Positions 1 to 9,781 are shown, counted from the first letter of the stretch. The stretch: DNA of 64,000 nt from Frigoribacterium sp. Leaf415 (GCF_001424645.1 NZ_LMQR01000001.1:1856149-1920148), one strand, 5' to 3'. Translations and numbers: made by a program. The notes: generated from the sequence alone by a model not told the origin.

Positions 1-468
1 GACGATCCCGCCCTCGGCGGCGAGCAGGAGCGAGTACTTCGCCCGCCCGACGGCGATGGTCGAGAGGGTGCCGGCCAGGGCGTGGTCGAGGAAGGCCCCG
101 GCCTCGGACCCGACGACGGCGATCTCGGCCATGTGCGAGAGGTCGAAGAGCCCGGCGGCGGTGCGGACGGCGTGGTGCTCGGCGAGGTCGGAGTCGTACC
201 GGACCGGCATCTGCCACCCCGCGAAGTCGGTGAAGACGGCGCCGGCGGCGACGTGGACCTCGTGCAACGGGCTGTAGCGCTCGTCGGGCTCGTCGGGTTC
301 GTCGGAACCGATCGGGTCGTGGGCGTCGCCCGGCCCCGTGGCGATGCCCTCGGTGCCGTCGTCTGAGAGGACGACGTCGCCGTCGAGCGCGGCGGACGCC
401 TCGGCACCGCGGAGGTCGTCGTCGTCGGGCCCGGGGGCGGCGGGAAGGTTCGAGGCTGCGTCGGACAT
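1..468 (-). CDS. gcvT: Aminomethyltransferase, glycine cleavage T protein (N-terminal part)
   Basis: T protein of the glycine cleavage system, which moves the methylene group from the lipoyl H protein to tetrahydrofolate. The 156 codons seen are cut by the window edge. After an acidic, low-complexity extension of about 55 residues, the family core begins (SPLHEVHVAAGA, then DFAGWQMPVRYDSDLAEHHAVR and GLFDLSHMAEI). The ATG is supported by an AGGAG 8 bases upstream, so the extension looks translated, although most GcvT proteins start near the core. A tandem glycine riboswitch lies just upstream on the same strand, which independently supports the identity and implies glycine induction. Confidence 0.95.
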   Translation of the reverse strand, partial: MSDAASNLPAAPGPDDDDLRGAEASAALDGDVVLSDDGTEGIATGPGDAHDPIGSDEPDEPDERYSPLHEVHVAAGAVFTDFAGWQMPVRYDSDLAEHHAVRTAAGLFDLSHMAEIAVVGSEAGAFLDHALAGTLSTIAVGRAKYSLLLAAEGGIV

Positions 469-577
469 CGGTGCTCCTGAGAGGGACGGACCGGCCGCCA
501 GGTGTCTCGGCCGGGAACGGTGCCGTGCGGATGGGGCACGACGGGGCAGCCCTGTCCGGCGGTCCGCCGATCGGGGC

Positions 578-790
578 TCCCCCTCTGTCATGGGCCTGAG
601 AGCTTCACCGGCCGGGGCCGGTTTTCACCGTGGGCGAGGACCGGCGAGGGGTCTGTCGACCGCCTCGCGCCTCCTGCTTTTCAGAGTGGCCAGTCCGTCG
701 CGGTACGCGTACCTGAGAGATTGGCGGGGAGCTTGCTCCTTCGGTGCCCGGTCGGCGCAGTCTCTGCGCACCGGAGCTCTCCCGCGACGT
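578..790 (-). promoter_or_regulatory. Tandem glycine riboswitch upstream of gcvT
   Basis: Read on the minus strand, the first aptamer carries GGGAGAGC, GGCACCGAAGGAGCAA (748-733) and AATCTCTCAGG (722-712). A second carries CTCTGAAAAGC (686-676), CACGGTGAAAACCGG, GAAGCTCTCAGG and the closing ACAGAGGGGGA. These are the conserved blocks of the cooperative two-aptamer glycine riboswitch found before gcv genes in actinobacteria. It ends about 110 bases before the gcvT ATG. Oddly, a copy of the dispersed motif (GCAGGAGGCGCG, 677-666) sits in the variable stem of the second aptamer. Confidence 0.93.
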
Positions 791-887
791 GTTCGTGGCC
801 CGATGTTCGATTGTGGCGTCAGCCTAGCGTCGTCGTGTGACGCGCAGGTTTCGGGTGTGCACGCGATTCGAGTCGCCCGGACGACGA

Positions 888-921
888 ACGACGCCCCGAC
901 CGGGTGCGGTCGGGGCGTCGT
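888..921. terminator. Perfect 14-bp hairpin downstream of the SseB-like gene
   Basis: Arms 888-901 and 908-921 are perfect complements (ACGACGCCCCGACC and its reverse complement) around a 6-base loop. There is no long T run, as is usual in this genome. It lies just past the stop of the minus-strand gene at 940 and can serve as its terminator. Confidence 0.7.
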
Positions 922-939
922 GGGGTCGTCGTGGCCGCG

Positions 940-1392
940 TCAGACGGCGCGCGAGGGCTGCCCCGGCTCGGGCGAACCGGCGGCCTCGTGCTCGGCGACG
1001 AGCTTGCGGACGTCGTCCGCCAGCTGGGCGACGCCCTCGGGCAGCATCTCGAAGCCCTCGCGGTTGCCCGGGTTGACGACGAGGCCGGTCTCGGCCGGGA
1101 TGGCCTGCACGAGTTCGGCCGCCGGAAGGGTCGCCGAGAACTCGGCCACGCCCTTGACCTGCTCGCCGATCATGTCGACGTGGGTGAAGGCGGCGAGCAT
1201 CGGCACGCCCTCGCGGTCGAAGAGCACGGGCTGCAGGTCGTTCAGCGACTCCTGTGCGTCGGTGGCCGTGGCGACGACGACCTGGGCGTTGACGAATTCG
1301 GCGAGCACGCTGTTCATGTCGCCCTCACCCGCCTGGCCCTTGCTGATGGCCTGTTCGAGTGCGGTCTTTTCGCGGTTGTCCGTGTCGGTCAT
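940..1392 (-). CDS. SseB-family protein
   Basis: A 150-residue cytoplasmic protein resembling the SseB N-terminal domain family: an early helix (ALEQAISKGQAGEGDMNSVLAEF), a strand region with VLFDREGVPMLAAFTH, and the family-like GLVVNPGNREGFEMLPEGV block near residue 108. SseB was named for serine-sensitivity effects in E. coli; its molecular role is not settled. The ATG start gives the family's normal N-terminus. It stands alone between the riboswitch region and a lipoprotein on the other strand. Family call fairly sure, function unknown. Confidence 0.8.
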   Translation of the reverse strand: MTDTDNREKTALEQAISKGQAGEGDMNSVLAEFVNAQVVVATATDAQESLNDLQPVLFDREGVPMLAAFTHVDMIGEQVKGVAEFSATLPAAELVQAIPAETGLVVNPGNREGFEMLPEGVAQLADDVRKLVAEHEAAGSPEPGQPSRAV

Positions 1393-1510
1393 CCGGCCAG
1401 CCTGCCGGGCGAACCTCCGTGTCGGCTCAGCGTCCCGCGTGGTGCGCGGCCCCGGTGATCGCTACCCTGTGCAGCATCCCGCCGTGTCGCACCCATCTCG
1501 AGGAGCCCTC

Positions 1511-1999
1511 GTGCCCCGCAGCCTCCGCCTCCGTCCGTCCCACCGAACCGTCGTGCCGGCCGTGACCGTCGCGGGACTGGCCCTCGTGCTTCTCGTGTCC
1601 GGGTGCGCCGGCGGTGAGCCGGCCTCGTCGCCGAGCCCGACGACCGCTTCGTCGGGGACTCCCACGCCGACGGCCTCGGACGACGCGACGGCCCTGCCCG
1701 ACGCCACCGCGCTGCCGACGACCGAGCCGCCCGCCCCCGCCACGGCCCAGGCCCAGGAGGCGCCCCCCGCGTGGCACGCGTGCGTCACGGCGATCGGTCA
1801 GCAGTACCCCGACCTGCCGTACCTGGACGACGTCTGGGCCTACGAGGCCGACGACGTCCGCGACAGCGACACCGGCGCCGAGGCCACGGTGACGATGGGC
1901 CACCTCGCCGACGGCCGGCCGGCCACCGAGTGGCACTGCCAGATCTCCGGCACCCCCGAGTCCCCCGTCGTCGACTCGGTCTCGCCGGCCGACGCCTGA
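1511..1999 (+). CDS. Small lipoprotein of unknown function
   Basis: The GTG start follows GAGGAG at the right spacing; longer reading frames upstream run through the riboswitch and are not credible. The 162-residue product has a basic N-terminus, a hydrophobic stretch (AVTVAGLALVLLVS) and a lipobox SGC, so it should be exported and lipidated near residue 29. A linker of about 50 residues rich in S/T/P/A follows, then a compact domain with two cysteines (HACVTAIGQQYPDLPYL and WHCQISGTP) that could pair. I do not recognise the domain. No operon partner. Confidence 0.8.
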   Translation: MPRSLRLRPSHRTVVPAVTVAGLALVLLVSGCAGGEPASSPSPTTASSGTPTPTASDDATALPDATALPTTEPPAPATAQAQEAPPAWHACVTAIGQQYPDLPYLDDVWAYEADDVRDSDTGAEATVTMGHLADGRPATEWHCQISGTPESPVVDSVSPADA

Positions 2000-2024
2000 G
2001 CCGCGGTCGCCGTGGCAGGTCCGT

Positions 2025-2837
2025 CTAGGGCGTGACGGCGACGACGACCGTGCCGTCGATCTCGTCGTCGCGGACGACCCGGGCCCGGAGGCCCGCGGCG
2101 ACCAGCGCCTCCTGCGTGTCGGCGGCCTGACGCTCGCTCGTCTCGAGGACGAGGGTGCCGCCGGGCGCCAGCCAGTCGCCGACCTCGGCGGCGATCCGCC
2201 GGTGCAGGTCGAGCCCGTCGGCCCCGCCGTCGAGGGCGAGCGGCGACTCGTGGAGGCGCGCCTCGGGGGGCAGGGACGAGATCGCGTCGGTCGGCACGTA
2301 CGGCGCGTTCGCGGCGATCACCCGGAACCGACCGCGCAGCGACACCGGCAGGCCGGCGAACAGGTCTCCCCGGACGACCGTCCCCCGCTCGTCGAGGTTG
2401 CGACGGGCGCAGTGGACGGCCGCCGGGTCGAGGTCGGCGGCCCAGAGATCGAGACCGGGGTGCTCGGCGGCGAGCACGGTCGCGACGGCGGCGGCACCGC
2501 AGCAGAGCTCGAGCGCGGCGAGGGGACGAGTCGCGCGACCGTCGCGCGCGACCGCGGCCGCGAGCGCCGCCTCGGCCTGCCGCAGGACCAGTTCGGTCCG
2601 GCGGCGGGGCACGAAGACACCCGGCTCGACGACGATCCGTCGCCCGGCGAAGGCCGCCCAGCCGAGGACTTGCTCGAGGGGTCGTCCCGCGACGCGGTCG
2701 GCGACCATCGACTCGAGCGCGTCGCCGTCGGCGGCCTCGTCGAGCAGCAAGCGCGCCTCGTCCTCGGCGAAGACGCAGCCCGCGGCCCGCAGGCGTCGGG
2801 TGACGATCTGCTCGCGGTCGGCCTCGGGGATCGTCAC
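2025..2837 (-). CDS. PrmC/HemK-related N5-glutamine methyltransferase, unknown substrate
   Basis: A 270-residue class I SAM methyltransferase. The N-terminal helical region is PrmC-like (LGWAAFAGRRIVVEPGVFVPRRRTELVL); the SAM-binding segment reads LELCCGAAAVATVLA and the catalytic motif reads NAPYVP. True release-factor methyltransferases have NPPY; the NAPY form marks a PrmC-related subgroup with no proven substrate, common in actinobacteria. It is not next to prfA, so it is probably not the main release-factor methyltransferase. The SAM-loop is also shortened around DLWAADLDPAAV. Confidence 0.83.
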   Translation of the reverse strand: MTIPEADREQIVTRRLRAAGCVFAEDEARLLLDEAADGDALESMVADRVAGRPLEQVLGWAAFAGRRIVVEPGVFVPRRRTELVLRQAEAALAAAVARDGRATRPLAALELCCGAAAVATVLAAEHPGLDLWAADLDPAAVHCARRNLDERGTVVRGDLFAGLPVSLRGRFRVIAANAPYVPTDAISSLPPEARLHESPLALDGGADGLDLHRRIAAEVGDWLAPGGTLVLETSERQAADTQEALVAAGLRARVVRDDEIDGTVVVAVTP

Positions 2838-2893
2838 GCGCCCACGCTAGACCGACGCGTAGGCTGACGAGACCCGACGGCACGAGGGAGAAC

Positions 2894-3376
2894 ATGAAGC
2901 CGCTGACCGAGAACGACATCCGCGAGTCGTTCGTCAACGCCCTGCCGGGCGACCTCGACCGCCTGCCGATCCCCGGACTGCACGAGATGCTCTGGGAGGA
3001 CCGTGAGTTCCTGGGCTGGCGCGACCCCCAGGCCCACCACCGGGGCTACATCGTCCACTGGATGGACGACCGGCCCGTCGGTCTCGTCGTCCGGTCGTCG
3101 AGCAGTTCGCTGCGCCCCGGCATCGCCGCCATGTGCTCGCTCTGCCACTCGCCCCAGCCGGCCACGCAGGTGCGCCTCTTCACCGCCCCCAAGGCCGGCG
3201 AGGCCGGGCTGAACGGCAACACACTCGGCACCTACATCTGCGAGGACCTCGCCTGCTCGCTGCTGATCCGGGTCGCTCCCCCGCACCTCAACCCGCCCGA
3301 GCAGATCGCCCGCCGTTCGGCCGGCCTCGCCGAGCGGGTGCAGGGCTTCACGGCCAACGTCATGAAGACCGCCTGA
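2894..3376 (+). CDS. FBP-domain zinc-finger protein (EF-G-binding C-terminal domain type)
   Basis: A 160-residue protein matching the FBP domain (treble-clef zinc finger related to the C-terminal part of fusidic-acid-resistance proteins that bind elongation factor G). Zinc ligands are visible as the MCSLC pair near residue 80 and a second cysteine pair in YICEDLACS near residue 115. Preceding motifs WEDREFLGWRDP and GLVVR fit the family. It has an ATG with a GAGGGAGA Shine-Dalgarno. Whether it rescues ribosomes from fusidic acid cannot be read from sequence; many actinobacterial copies are chromosomal and uncharacterised. Confidence 0.85.
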   Translation: MKPLTENDIRESFVNALPGDLDRLPIPGLHEMLWEDREFLGWRDPQAHHRGYIVHWMDDRPVGLVVRSSSSSLRPGIAAMCSLCHSPQPATQVRLFTAPKAGEAGLNGNTLGTYICEDLACSLLIRVAPPHLNPPEQIARRSAGLAERVQGFTANVMKTA

Positions 3377-3456
3377 CGCGCGGCCGTCCCGCAGACCGTC
3401 ACCGCACCTCCTGCCGTCCCCTCCCGTCCCCAGCCCCTCCACCGAAAGGCACCGTC

Positions 3457-3768
3457 GTGTCCGTCGTCAAGATCAACGCCATCCACGTCCCCCAAGGCTC
3501 GGGCGCCGAGCTCGAGAAGCTCTTCGCCGCCCGCAAGCACTCGGTCGACGGGGCGGAGGGGTTCGAGGGATTCCAGCTGCTGCGTCCCGTCAAGGGCGAC
3601 GACCGCTACTTCGTCGTGACGACCTGGCGCAGCGAAGAGGACTTCGCGGCCTGGTCGGCCGACGGCGCAAAGGCCGCCCACGCCCGCCCCGCCGGGTCGG
3701 GCGAGGCCCCGCGTGGCCCCGTCGCGACCGGTGCCGACCTGCTCGAGTTCGAGGTCGTCGAACTCTGA
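3457..3768 (+). CDS. Antibiotic-biosynthesis-monooxygenase (ABM) domain protein, possible haem-degrading type
   Basis: A 103-residue ABM fold. The GTG start (GAAAGG upstream) gives the normal N-terminus VVKINAIHVP; longer upstream frames are shadows of the preceding gene. The family pattern F-EGFQLLRP and RYFVVTTWRSEEDFAAW is clear. The closest described relatives are the HmoA/HmoB/MhuD haem oxygenases, where a histidine or asparagine near the active site matters; here HARPAGSGEAP follows the helix. The role in haem degradation is inference. It lies 80 bases after the FBP gene and may be cotranscribed. Confidence 0.8.
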   Translation: MSVVKINAIHVPQGSGAELEKLFAARKHSVDGAEGFEGFQLLRPVKGDDRYFVVTTWRSEEDFAAWSADGAKAAHARPAGSGEAPRGPVATGADLLEFEVVEL

Positions 3769-3926
3769 CCGGAGTGGTCGCGACGACGCGCCCACCCGGG
3801 CCCGGCGAGGCTCGTTCGACGTCGAGCGACCGGTGCCGAGGATGACAGCGATCTCCAGGCTTCGCGCGTAGTCTCCTGCCCAATCGCCGACCCGCTCGGG
3901 GCCCGGCGTGAGAGGTCGCGATCGTC

Positions 3927-5021
3927 ATGAAGAAGTCCACCCGCTGGGCCACCGCCGCCGCCGTCCCCGTGGCCGTCATCGCCGCGAGCATCGTGGTCCC
4001 CGCCGTCTCGGCCACGGCCGACGTCGACCTGCCCGACAAGACCCCGCAGCAGGTGCTGGCCCTCGCCGCCTCGAGCTCGGGGGCGTCCTACTCGGGCACG
4101 ATCGAGCAGACCTCCGACCTCGGGCTGCCCGACGTGTCGGCCCAGGCCACGGGCGGCGGGTCGTCGTCCGACGCCGCTGCTGCCCTCGACCTGCTGACCG
4201 GCAGCCACACCGCGAAGGTGTACGCCGACGGCGCCACGAAGCAGAGGGTGCAGGTCATCGACGACCTCGCGGAGCGCAACGTGATCCGCGACGGATCGAG
4301 CGTGTGGACCTACGACTCGAAGACGAAGGACGCGACGCACGCGACGCTGCCCGACCAGGGGGCCACCGAGAAGCCGAGTGCCTTGCCCGACGGCACCGCC
4401 GTGCCGCAGACCCCGGCCGAACTGGCCGACCTCGTCCTGTCGTCGGTCGAGCCCACGACGACCGTCACGGCCGATTCCGACGTCAGGGTGGCCGGACGCG
4501 ACGCGTACCAGGTCGTCCTGACCCCGAAGGACTCCTCGACGCTCGTCGCGAGCGCGACCCTCACCGTCGACGCCGAGACCGGTGTCCCGCTCAAGGTGGT
4601 CGTCGCCGCGAAGGGGCAGAGCGACCCGGCCGTGTCGGCCGGGTTCACCTCGGTCGACTTCGCTGCCCCCGCGGCGTCCGTCTTCGCGTTCACTCCCCCG
4701 GCGGACGCGACCGTGACCGACGTGACCGTGCCGACCCGCGCCTCCGGAGGGTCGGAAGGCGACGCGACGCACGCCGACAAGACCGTGATCGGCTCCGGGT
4801 GGAGCACGATCGTCGGGGTCACCCCGGCAGCGGGGTCGACCGACGGCACCTCGTCGACCGACGCCGACACCACGGGGTTGCTCGACCAGCTGACGACGAA
4901 GGTCGACGGGGGTCGCGTGCTCGAGACCTCGCTGGTCTCGGTCCTGCTGACCGACGACGGCCGGGTCTTCGCCGGGGCGGTCGACGCCTCGACGCTGCAG
5001 GCCGCCGTGGCCGGGCAGTGA
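3927..5021 (+). CDS. Exported LolA-like protein coupled to an ABC exporter
   Basis: A 364-residue secreted protein. Signal peptide: MKKSTRWATAAAVPVAV followed by a hydrophobic run and a likely cleavage after AVSATA. The mature part has the half-barrel pattern of LolA/DUF2092-type lipoprotein-carrier-like domains (SYSGTIEQTSDLGLPD, ERNVIRDGSSVWTYDSKT, GRDAYQVVLTPKDS, VDAETGVPLKVVV). Actinobacteria lack a Lol outer-membrane pathway, so the role is unknown. The stop is 10 bases before the GTG of an ABC ATPase and its permease, implying one operon and a joint function in export or envelope stress. Confidence 0.82.
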   Translation: MKKSTRWATAAAVPVAVIAASIVVPAVSATADVDLPDKTPQQVLALAASSSGASYSGTIEQTSDLGLPDVSAQATGGGSSSDAAAALDLLTGSHTAKVYADGATKQRVQVIDDLAERNVIRDGSSVWTYDSKTKDATHATLPDQGATEKPSALPDGTAVPQTPAELADLVLSSVEPTTTVTADSDVRVAGRDAYQVVLTPKDSSTLVASATLTVDAETGVPLKVVVAAKGQSDPAVSAGFTSVDFAAPAASVFAFTPPADATVTDVTVPTRASGGSEGDATHADKTVIGSGWSTIVGVTPAAGSTDGTSSTDADTTGLLDQLTTKVDGGRVLETSLVSVLLTDDGRVFAGAVDASTLQAAVAGQ

Positions 5022-5031
5022 CCTCCGGCCG

Positions 5032-6040
<1,009 letters not shown>

Positions 6041-6054
<14 letters not shown>

Positions 6055-6925
6055 CCCCCGGGACACGCGTCCCGACGCCGTCGTCCCCGCCGACCGCACG
6101 CGGGGCGGGCTGGGTCTCGCCCTGCTGGGAAGCGAACTGGCGGTGCTCTTCCGCCGCGTCCGGACGATCGCGCTGCTCGCCGCGCTGGCCCTGATCCCGG
6201 TGCTGCTCGCCGTCGCCGTCCGGGTCACGTCGTCCGACGGCGACGGTGGTCGCGGACCGGCCTTCCTCGGCGACATCACGCAGAACGGCCTCTTCGTCTC
6301 GCTCACCGCCCTGACGGTGGCGATCCCGCTCTTCCTGCCTCTCACCGTGGGGGTCGTCGCCGGCGACACGATCGCGGGCGAGGCGAGCCTGGGCACCCTG
6401 CGGTACCTGCTGGTGACCCCGGTGGGCCGGGTGCGCCTCCTGCTCGTCAAGTACGCGGCCGCGGCGGCGTTCTGCCTCGCCGCCACGCTCGTCGTGGTCG
6501 TCTTCGGGGCGATCGCCGGTGCCGCGTTGTTCCCGGTCGGACCGGTCACCCTGCTCTCGGGGCAGACGATCGGCCTGGGCGACTACGCGCTGAGGCTGCT
6601 GCTGATGGCCCTCTACGTGACGATGTCGCTGCTCGGCCTCACGGCGATCGGCGTCTTCGCCTCGACGCTGACGAGCGTGCCGGTGGGTGCCATGGCCGCC
6701 ACGATCGTGCTCTCGACCGTCGCGCAGATCGTCGATGCCTTGCCGCAGCTGGACGTCCTGGACCCCTGGCTGTTCACGCACCACTGGCTGGGCTTCGCCG
6801 ACCTGATGCGTGACCCGGTCTCGTGGGACTCGTTCGGTGCCAACGCCCTGCTGCAGGCCGGCTACGTCGTGGTCTTCGGTGCCCTGGCGCTCGGCCGGTT
6901 CACCACCAAGGACGTCCTGAGCTGA
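6041..6925 (+). CDS. ABC-2 family permease
   Basis: A 294-residue membrane protein with about six hydrophobic spans (for example VRTIALLAALALIPVLLAVAV, LTVAIPLFLPLTVGVVAGDTI, FCLAATLVVVVFGAIAGAALF and a final GYVVVFGALALG). The motif AGEASLGTLRYLLVTPVGRVRLLLVK between spans 2 and 3 is typical of ABC-2 permeases. Partner of the ATPase whose 3' end it overlaps. Substrate unknown; the LolA-like partner suggests a lipid or an exported factor. Confidence 0.9.
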
Positions 6926-6969
6926 CCCGTCGGCGCGCCGGTGTCGGCGGTCGCGGTTACCGTGGATCG

Positions 6970-8553
6970 GTGTTTTCCCGTACCCGCCGCTCCCTGGGCC
7001 CCTCCACCCCGACCCACCCGACCGTGGCGGCGACGCTCGCCGCCGTGGCCCTGTTCGCCGTGGCCGGCTGCACGTCCACCTCGGTCGACGACGCCGACGG
7101 GCGCACGGCCCTCGTCACCCACGAGCAGGAGGCGCGGGTCACCGTGGTCGGCGCCGCCACCGCCCCCGAGAGGGCCGTCGAGGCCAGTCGGGCGATGTTC
7201 GCCTCGAGTCCGGTGGCGGTCGTGGCCCCGGACGGGGACGGGGCAGGCCAGGCGGACGCGGCAGACGAGGCGGTGCGACTCGGCGTGCCGATGCTGCTCG
7301 CCCCGGCGGGGACGTCGACCGGGTCGCCGTCCGGCGGCCCGTCGAGCGGTGGCCCGTCGAGCGGCGACCCGTCGACCGGGCCGTCCGTCCTGGCGGCCGA
7401 GCTCGACCGGCTCGGCGTCGAGACCGTCCTGGCGGTGGGCGACGTGGGAGCGATCGACGGGGTGCGCGTCGAGGTGGCGACCAGCGCCTCCTCGGTCGAC
7501 GTGCCCGACGCGGCGACGCCCCTCGACGACGTCCTCGCCGTCGTGGCGGGGGCCGACGACGTCGCGGCCACGGCCACCGCGCGGGCCGCGGGTGCCGACG
7601 TGCAGGCCCTGCCCGACGGGGTCGTCGACCTGCAGGCCTCCGGTGAGGCGATCGACGCACTGCACGCCTCGACGACGACCGACACGGTGTTGATCGGCTC
7701 CTCGTTCTCGACCGTGCGCGACCCCGGGTGGTCGGTCGCGGCGGCCCGATCCGGTGCGCAGCTGCCCGGCGGCGGGCAGCGATTCTTCCCCGACCGGCGG
7801 TTCGTGGCGCTCTACGGGGCGCCGGGCACGGGGGCGCTCGGGGTGCTCGGCGAGCAGGACGTCGCCGCGACCGTGCAGCGGGCCGCCGACGTCGCGGCGA
7901 GCTACGACGCGGCGAGCGACCGGCCCGTCGTGCCGATGCTCGAGGTCATCGCGACCGTCGCCGCCGGTGCCGCGGGGGACGACGGCGACTACTCGAACGA
8001 GCTGTCGGTCGAGAGCATCGAGCCCTACGTCGACGCGGCCGCCGCCGCCGGCCAGTACGTGGTGATCGACCTGCAGCCCGGGCGCGCCGACTTCCTGAGC
8101 CAGGCGAAGCGCTACGAGTCGCTGCTGTCGCGGCCGAACGTCGGGTTGGCCCTCGACCCCGAATGGCGCCTCGAGGCCGACCAGGTGCCGCTGCGCCAGA
8201 TCGGCGGGGTCGAGGCGGGCGAGGTGAACGCCGTGTCGACCTGGCTGGCCGACCTCGTGGCGTCGAAGGGCCTGCCGCCGAAGATGTTCGTCCTGCACCA
8301 GTTCCGCCTCGACATGCTGCGCGATCGGGCGTCGATCGACACGTCCCGGCCCGAGCTGGCCACACTGATCCACGCCGACGGCCAGGGCTCGCAGCCCGAC
8401 AAGCAGGCCACCTGGCGCACGCTGCACGACGGAGCCCCGGCCGGGGTCGCCTGGGGCTGGAAGAACTTCTACGACGAGGACGCCCCGATGCTCTCCCCCG
8501 AGCAGACCATGGCGGACGTGTCGCCCACGCCCGACCTCGTGACCTACCAGTAG
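6970..8553 (+). CDS. Large lipoprotein of unknown function
   Basis: GTG start in a 5' region with no strong Shine-Dalgarno; earlier in-frame starts fall inside the permease gene. The N-terminus is a lipoprotein signal (ATLAAVALFAVAGC, lipidated cysteine near residue 37). The first half of the mature protein has several alternating alpha/beta segments and a low-complexity GGPSSGGPSSGDPSTG linker from tandem 15-base repeats near 7330-7380. The C-terminal part (YVVIDLQPGRADFLSQAKRY, NVGLALDPEWRLE, PPKMFVLHQF, GVAWGWKNFYDED) is well ordered and resembles a TIM-barrel-type hydrolase domain conserved in actinobacteria. I cannot assign an enzyme activity. Confidence 0.8.
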   Translation: MFSRTRRSLGPSTPTHPTVAATLAAVALFAVAGCTSTSVDDADGRTALVTHEQEARVTVVGAATAPERAVEASRAMFASSPVAVVAPDGDGAGQADAADEAVRLGVPMLLAPAGTSTGSPSGGPSSGGPSSGDPSTGPSVLAAELDRLGVETVLAVGDVGAIDGVRVEVATSASSVDVPDAATPLDDVLAVVAGADDVAATATARAAGADVQALPDGVVDLQASGEAIDALHASTTTDTVLIGSSFSTVRDPGWSVAAARSGAQLPGGGQRFFPDRRFVALYGAPGTGALGVLGEQDVAATVQRAADVAASYDAASDRPVVPMLEVIATVAAGAAGDDGDYSNELSVESIEPYVDAAAAAGQYVVIDLQPGRADFLSQAKRYESLLSRPNVGLALDPEWRLEADQVPLRQIGGVEAGEVNAVSTWLADLVASKGLPPKMFVLHQFRLDMLRDRASIDTSRPELATLIHADGQGSQPDKQATWRTLHDGAPAGVAWGWKNFYDEDAPMLSPEQTMADVSPTPDLVTYQ

Positions 8554-8650
8554 CGCGGCGTCGAGGTGGCCCCGGCGACCCGTGCGGACGATTCACCGGC
8601 AGGTGGACGAAGATGAGGAGTCCGAAACCGACCGATGGGAACGCAGCACC

Positions 8651-9142
8651 GTGGCCACGAACGACGAAGTCGACCTGATCATCGACGCCTGGGCCCGCGA
8701 GCGCCCCGACATCGACTTCGCACCCCTCGACGTCTTCTCGCGACTCCGCCGTCTGTCGCGTCGCCTCGACCGCATCCGCAGCGAGGCGTTCGCGCACGCC
8801 GGCCTCGAGATCTGGGAGTTCGACGTGCTCTCGGCTCTGCGTCGGGCCGGCGATCCCTTCCAGCTCAGCCCGAAGCACCTCGTCACGGCCACCATGGTCA
8901 CGAGCGGCACGATGACGAACCGACTCGACCGTCTGGTCGAGCGCGGCCTTGTCGAACGCCGGGGCGATCCGAGCGACGGCCGCGGCGTGCTCGTCCGTGT
9001 CACCGAGGACGGCATCGCCCGGGTCGACGCCGCCATGCTCAGCCTGGTCGACGCCGAGAGCGCCAGGTTGCACTCGCTCTCGCCGGCCCAGCAGGCGCAG
9101 CTCGCCGACCTCTTGCGCCTGGTCGGCGACGAGTTCAGCTGA
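8651..9142 (+). CDS. MarR-family transcriptional regulator
   Basis: A 163-residue winged-helix regulator. Dimerisation helices bracket the DNA-binding part: WEFDVLSALRRAGDPFQLSPKHL, recognition helix TSGTMTNRLDRLVERGLVERR, and wing GDPSDGRGVLVRVTEDG. The GTG at 8651 gives the usual family start (DEVDLIIDAWARERPDIDFAPLDVFSRL); an earlier GTG at 8582 would add 23 atypical residues. Converges with and overlaps by 8 bases the channel gene on the other strand. Target unknown. Confidence 0.88.
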   Translation: MATNDEVDLIIDAWARERPDIDFAPLDVFSRLRRLSRRLDRIRSEAFAHAGLEIWEFDVLSALRRAGDPFQLSPKHLVTATMVTSGTMTNRLDRLVERGLVERRGDPSDGRGVLVRVTEDGIARVDAAMLSLVDAESARLHSLSPAQQAQLADLLRLVGDEFS

Positions 9143-9746
9143 CCCGCGTCCGCCGTCTCGCGACGAACCCCGCGGGGATGGCCAGCAGCAACGCCGTCAG
9201 GGCTGCGAGACCGATCTGCGGCACCAAAACCGCGACGACGAACACGACCGTCATGAGCAACACGGTCGACCACCGGTCCCACCAGGGCCTGGCTCGTCGC
9301 GCCGCCAGGGCCTCGGTCGAGAGCAACCCGTCCCGCTCGGCGATCACGGCGTGCAACGCGAGGCTGATGGCGGAGACCAGCATCGTGCCGACGTACAGTC
9401 CGACCGACAGGCGGTCGTTCGACGTCACCGACTCGATCAGCACGGTCGGCAGCGGCAAGAACACGATGCTGGCCAGCCAGAAGAAGTTCAGGTGCACCAT
9501 CGCCGTCGAGACTCCGGAAAAGCCGTCCCACACGCGGTGATGGGCCCGCCAGAGCGCACCGATCACCACGAAACTCAGGGCCGCCGCGGCGAGCGACGAG
9601 ACGTTGTCGGACAAGAAGGCACCGGCGGTTTCGTGCTGATCCGCCCCTGCGGCGTCCACCAGGGGCAACACGATCAGGGTGATGGCGATGGCCACGACCG
9701 CGTCGCTGAAGTTGACGAGCCGGTCGAAACCGCGTTCAGAGCGCAT
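9135..9746 (-). CDS. TMEM175-family (DUF1211) potassium channel-like membrane protein
   Basis: A 203-residue protein with six predicted membrane spans. The N-terminal RLVNFSDAVVAIAITLIVLPL carries the family signature (R-x-x-x-FSDAVxAIAIT) whose residues line the pore in characterised bacterial and lysosomal TMEM175 channels. Further markers are ALWRAHHRVWDGF and LFLPLPTVLIE-like segment near residue 100. Bacterial members form K+ leak channels as tetramers; activity here is inferred. Confidence 0.88.
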   Translation of the reverse strand: MRSERGFDRLVNFSDAVVAIAITLIVLPLVDAAGADQHETAGAFLSDNVSSLAAAALSFVVIGALWRAHHRVWDGFSGVSTAMVHLNFFWLASIVFLPLPTVLIESVTSNDRLSVGLYVGTMLVSAISLALHAVIAERDGLLSTEALAARRARPWWDRWSTVLLMTVVFVVAVLVPQIGLAALTALLLAIPAGFVARRRTRVS

Positions 9747-9781
9747 GACTCAGTTCACCACGGGAAAGCGCCCCCGCGGGC

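Noticed and set aside
338-1510. Upstream extension of the lipoprotein frame at 1511
   Set aside because: It runs through the gcvT start, the riboswitch and the SseB gene on the other strand; the GTG with GAGGAG at 1511 fits a signal peptide.
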